Assembly (NCBI GenBank): GCA_009823395.1
Contig: CM020507.1
Span: 1,565,001-1,629,000 of the forward strand
Source of the DNA: Thamnaconus septentrionalis
Taxonomy: Eukaryota; Chordata; Actinopteri; Tetraodontiformes; Monacanthidae
DNA: 64,000 bases
Reading direction: 5' to 3'
In this document: positions 63,192 to 64,000 of the stretch, one piece after another
Layout: each line of letters begins with the position of its first letter
Position numbering within the stretch: position 1 is the stretch's first letter
Position numbers and translations under genes: made by a program
Notes under the pieces: generated by a model
Told to the model about the DNA's origin: nothing
Database searches by the model: none
Seen by the model: the letters and a program-made list of their open reading frames with translations, nothing else

Positions 63192-63440
63192 ATGGCGCGG
63201 CACAGTAAGCTGCAGAAGCAGGTGCTGGCCCTGTACCGACAGTTCCTCCGGGCCGGCCAGGACAAGCCGGGCTTCATCCCCCGCATCCGCGACGAGTTCC
63301 GGGTGAACGCTCGCATCAAGAAGACGGACGTGATGCACATCGAGTACCTGTACCGGCGAGGCCAGAGGCAGCTGGAGCAGCTGAGGGACGTCAACACCAA
63401 ACAGCTGGGCTCCTTCTCCAAACCGGAGGAGACGAGCTGA
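63192..63440 (+). CDS. sdhaf1: SDHAF1, LYR-motif complex II assembly factor, 82 aa
   Basis: This is an uninterrupted coding exon. The protein starts MARHSKLQKQVLALYRQFLR, which contains the Leu-Tyr-Arg motif of the LYR family at about 14-16. A later HIEYLYRRGQRQLEQLR segment aligns with SDHAF1's IEYLYRRGRRQLQ. SDHAF1 acts in the mitochondrial matrix in Fe-S cluster delivery to the SDHB subunit of succinate dehydrogenase. The ATG at 63192 matches the family start; the frame is open 33 bases further upstream only through GTG codons. Human SDHAF1 is about 115 aa, so the C-terminus is shorter here. A 5' UTR intron (62677-62943) is likely. Confidence 0.93.
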   Translation: MARHSKLQKQVLALYRQFLRAGQDKPGFIPRIRDEFRVNARIKKTDVMHIEYLYRRGQRQLEQLRDVNTKQLGSFSKPEETS

Positions 63441-63626
63441 CGTCACGCGACTCCGAGTGACACCCTCAGACTGTGATGCTGCCGCTGGAGATGTTGTTAG
63501 AGGGTCCACAATCATGGCCGGCCAGCAAAAAAACAAACAAACAAACAAAACATACAAAACATGTGGACATAAAACACACAGTTGGACTGTTTTAACTAAG
63601 TCGGAACACTTTTCCTTTCACTTGAT

Positions 63627-63674
63627 AATAAAGAACAAACTGTGAAATAAGAACATGTAGTAAGAGTCAATAAA
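63627..63674 (+). terminator. Two polyadenylation signals of sdhaf1
   Basis: AATAAA at 63627-63632 and again at 63669-63674, 190-235 bases after the stop. Confidence 0.65.
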
Positions 63675-63885
63675 GATCCATGTGTTTGTCACAAAGTCTA
63701 TTTCCAATGTGTTGAGATTCAACTGTCACACAAGAGTTACTCCTCAATGAAAGCTTATTGGTCATGTGGTTTAATGAGTTTGACTTAAAAAATTTGAAGT
63801 CTGGAAATTTTTTTTAATCAACCTCTGAGTGATAAAACAAGCTATCGCAATGCATGTGAAAAGTTGATATGAATAGTCTGCAACT

Positions 63886-64000
63886 AGTGTTGTAGTACTG
63901 GAGATTGGTCTTGGTCTCCAGACCACTTCCCCCCCTGGTCTCGAACTCCACATGTTTTGGTCTCGATCTTGATACTCTTTAGTCTTGATAATGACTTGGT
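63886..64000 (+). mobile_element. Family R repeat, left end, cut by the window edge
   Basis: It begins 'agtgttgtagtactggag' and continues 'attggtcttggtctccagacca', as in the copy at 28910. Confidence 0.65.

Overview
This window is nuclear DNA from a bony fish, most probably a teleost. It carries nine multi-exon vertebrate-type genes with compact introns. Between them lie dense (CA)n/(GT)n microsatellites, minisatellites, small terminal-inverted-repeat elements (hAT-like, Tc1-like, TTAA-flanked) and LINE 3' tails. I found no bacterial-style operons, CRISPR arrays, tRNA or rRNA genes, and no transposase or reverse transcriptase reading frame. All gene models were assembled by hand from splice sites and reading-frame continuity.

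Layout: (1) 1-2536, repeat-rich upstream sequence. (2) 2537-12145 (+), a 16-exon AFAP-family adaptor with two PH domains. (3) 14381-17337 (+), rab14, with a long 3' UTR to about 19.95 kb. (4) 20732-23559 (-), mak16. (5) 28578-33060 (-), a spindlin, best match spin1, with a likely non-coding first exon near 36.4-36.6 kb. (6) 38281-44966 (+), mfsd14b. (7) 47271-50489 (-), lrrc2, tail-to-tail with mfsd14b. (8) 54367-58147 (+), a 77-aa FAM240-family protein. (9) 59229-61577 (-), nudt18. (10) 63192-63440 (+), sdhaf1, head-to-head with nudt18. The last ~110 bp begin a copy of a local interspersed repeat.

The genes do not form one pathway. They cover actin/signalling scaffolding, vesicle traffic, ribosome biogenesis, histone reading, transport, an LRR protein, nucleotide sanitation and complex II assembly. 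No undescribed operon-like system is visible.

Three observations deserve most attention. First, dinucleotide tracts at intron ends are strand-polarised: sense (CA)n follows splice donors and sense (GT)n precedes splice acceptors in 22 of the 24 cases I counted, across eight of the nine genes. This suggests RNA pairing or selection against cryptic sites. Second, mfsd14b and nudt18 each carry a one-base deficit inside a G/C homopolymer that breaks an otherwise intact frame, which points to assembly error. Third, the AFAP-like gene keeps both PH domains and the family's C-terminal tail motif but appears to lack the coiled coil.
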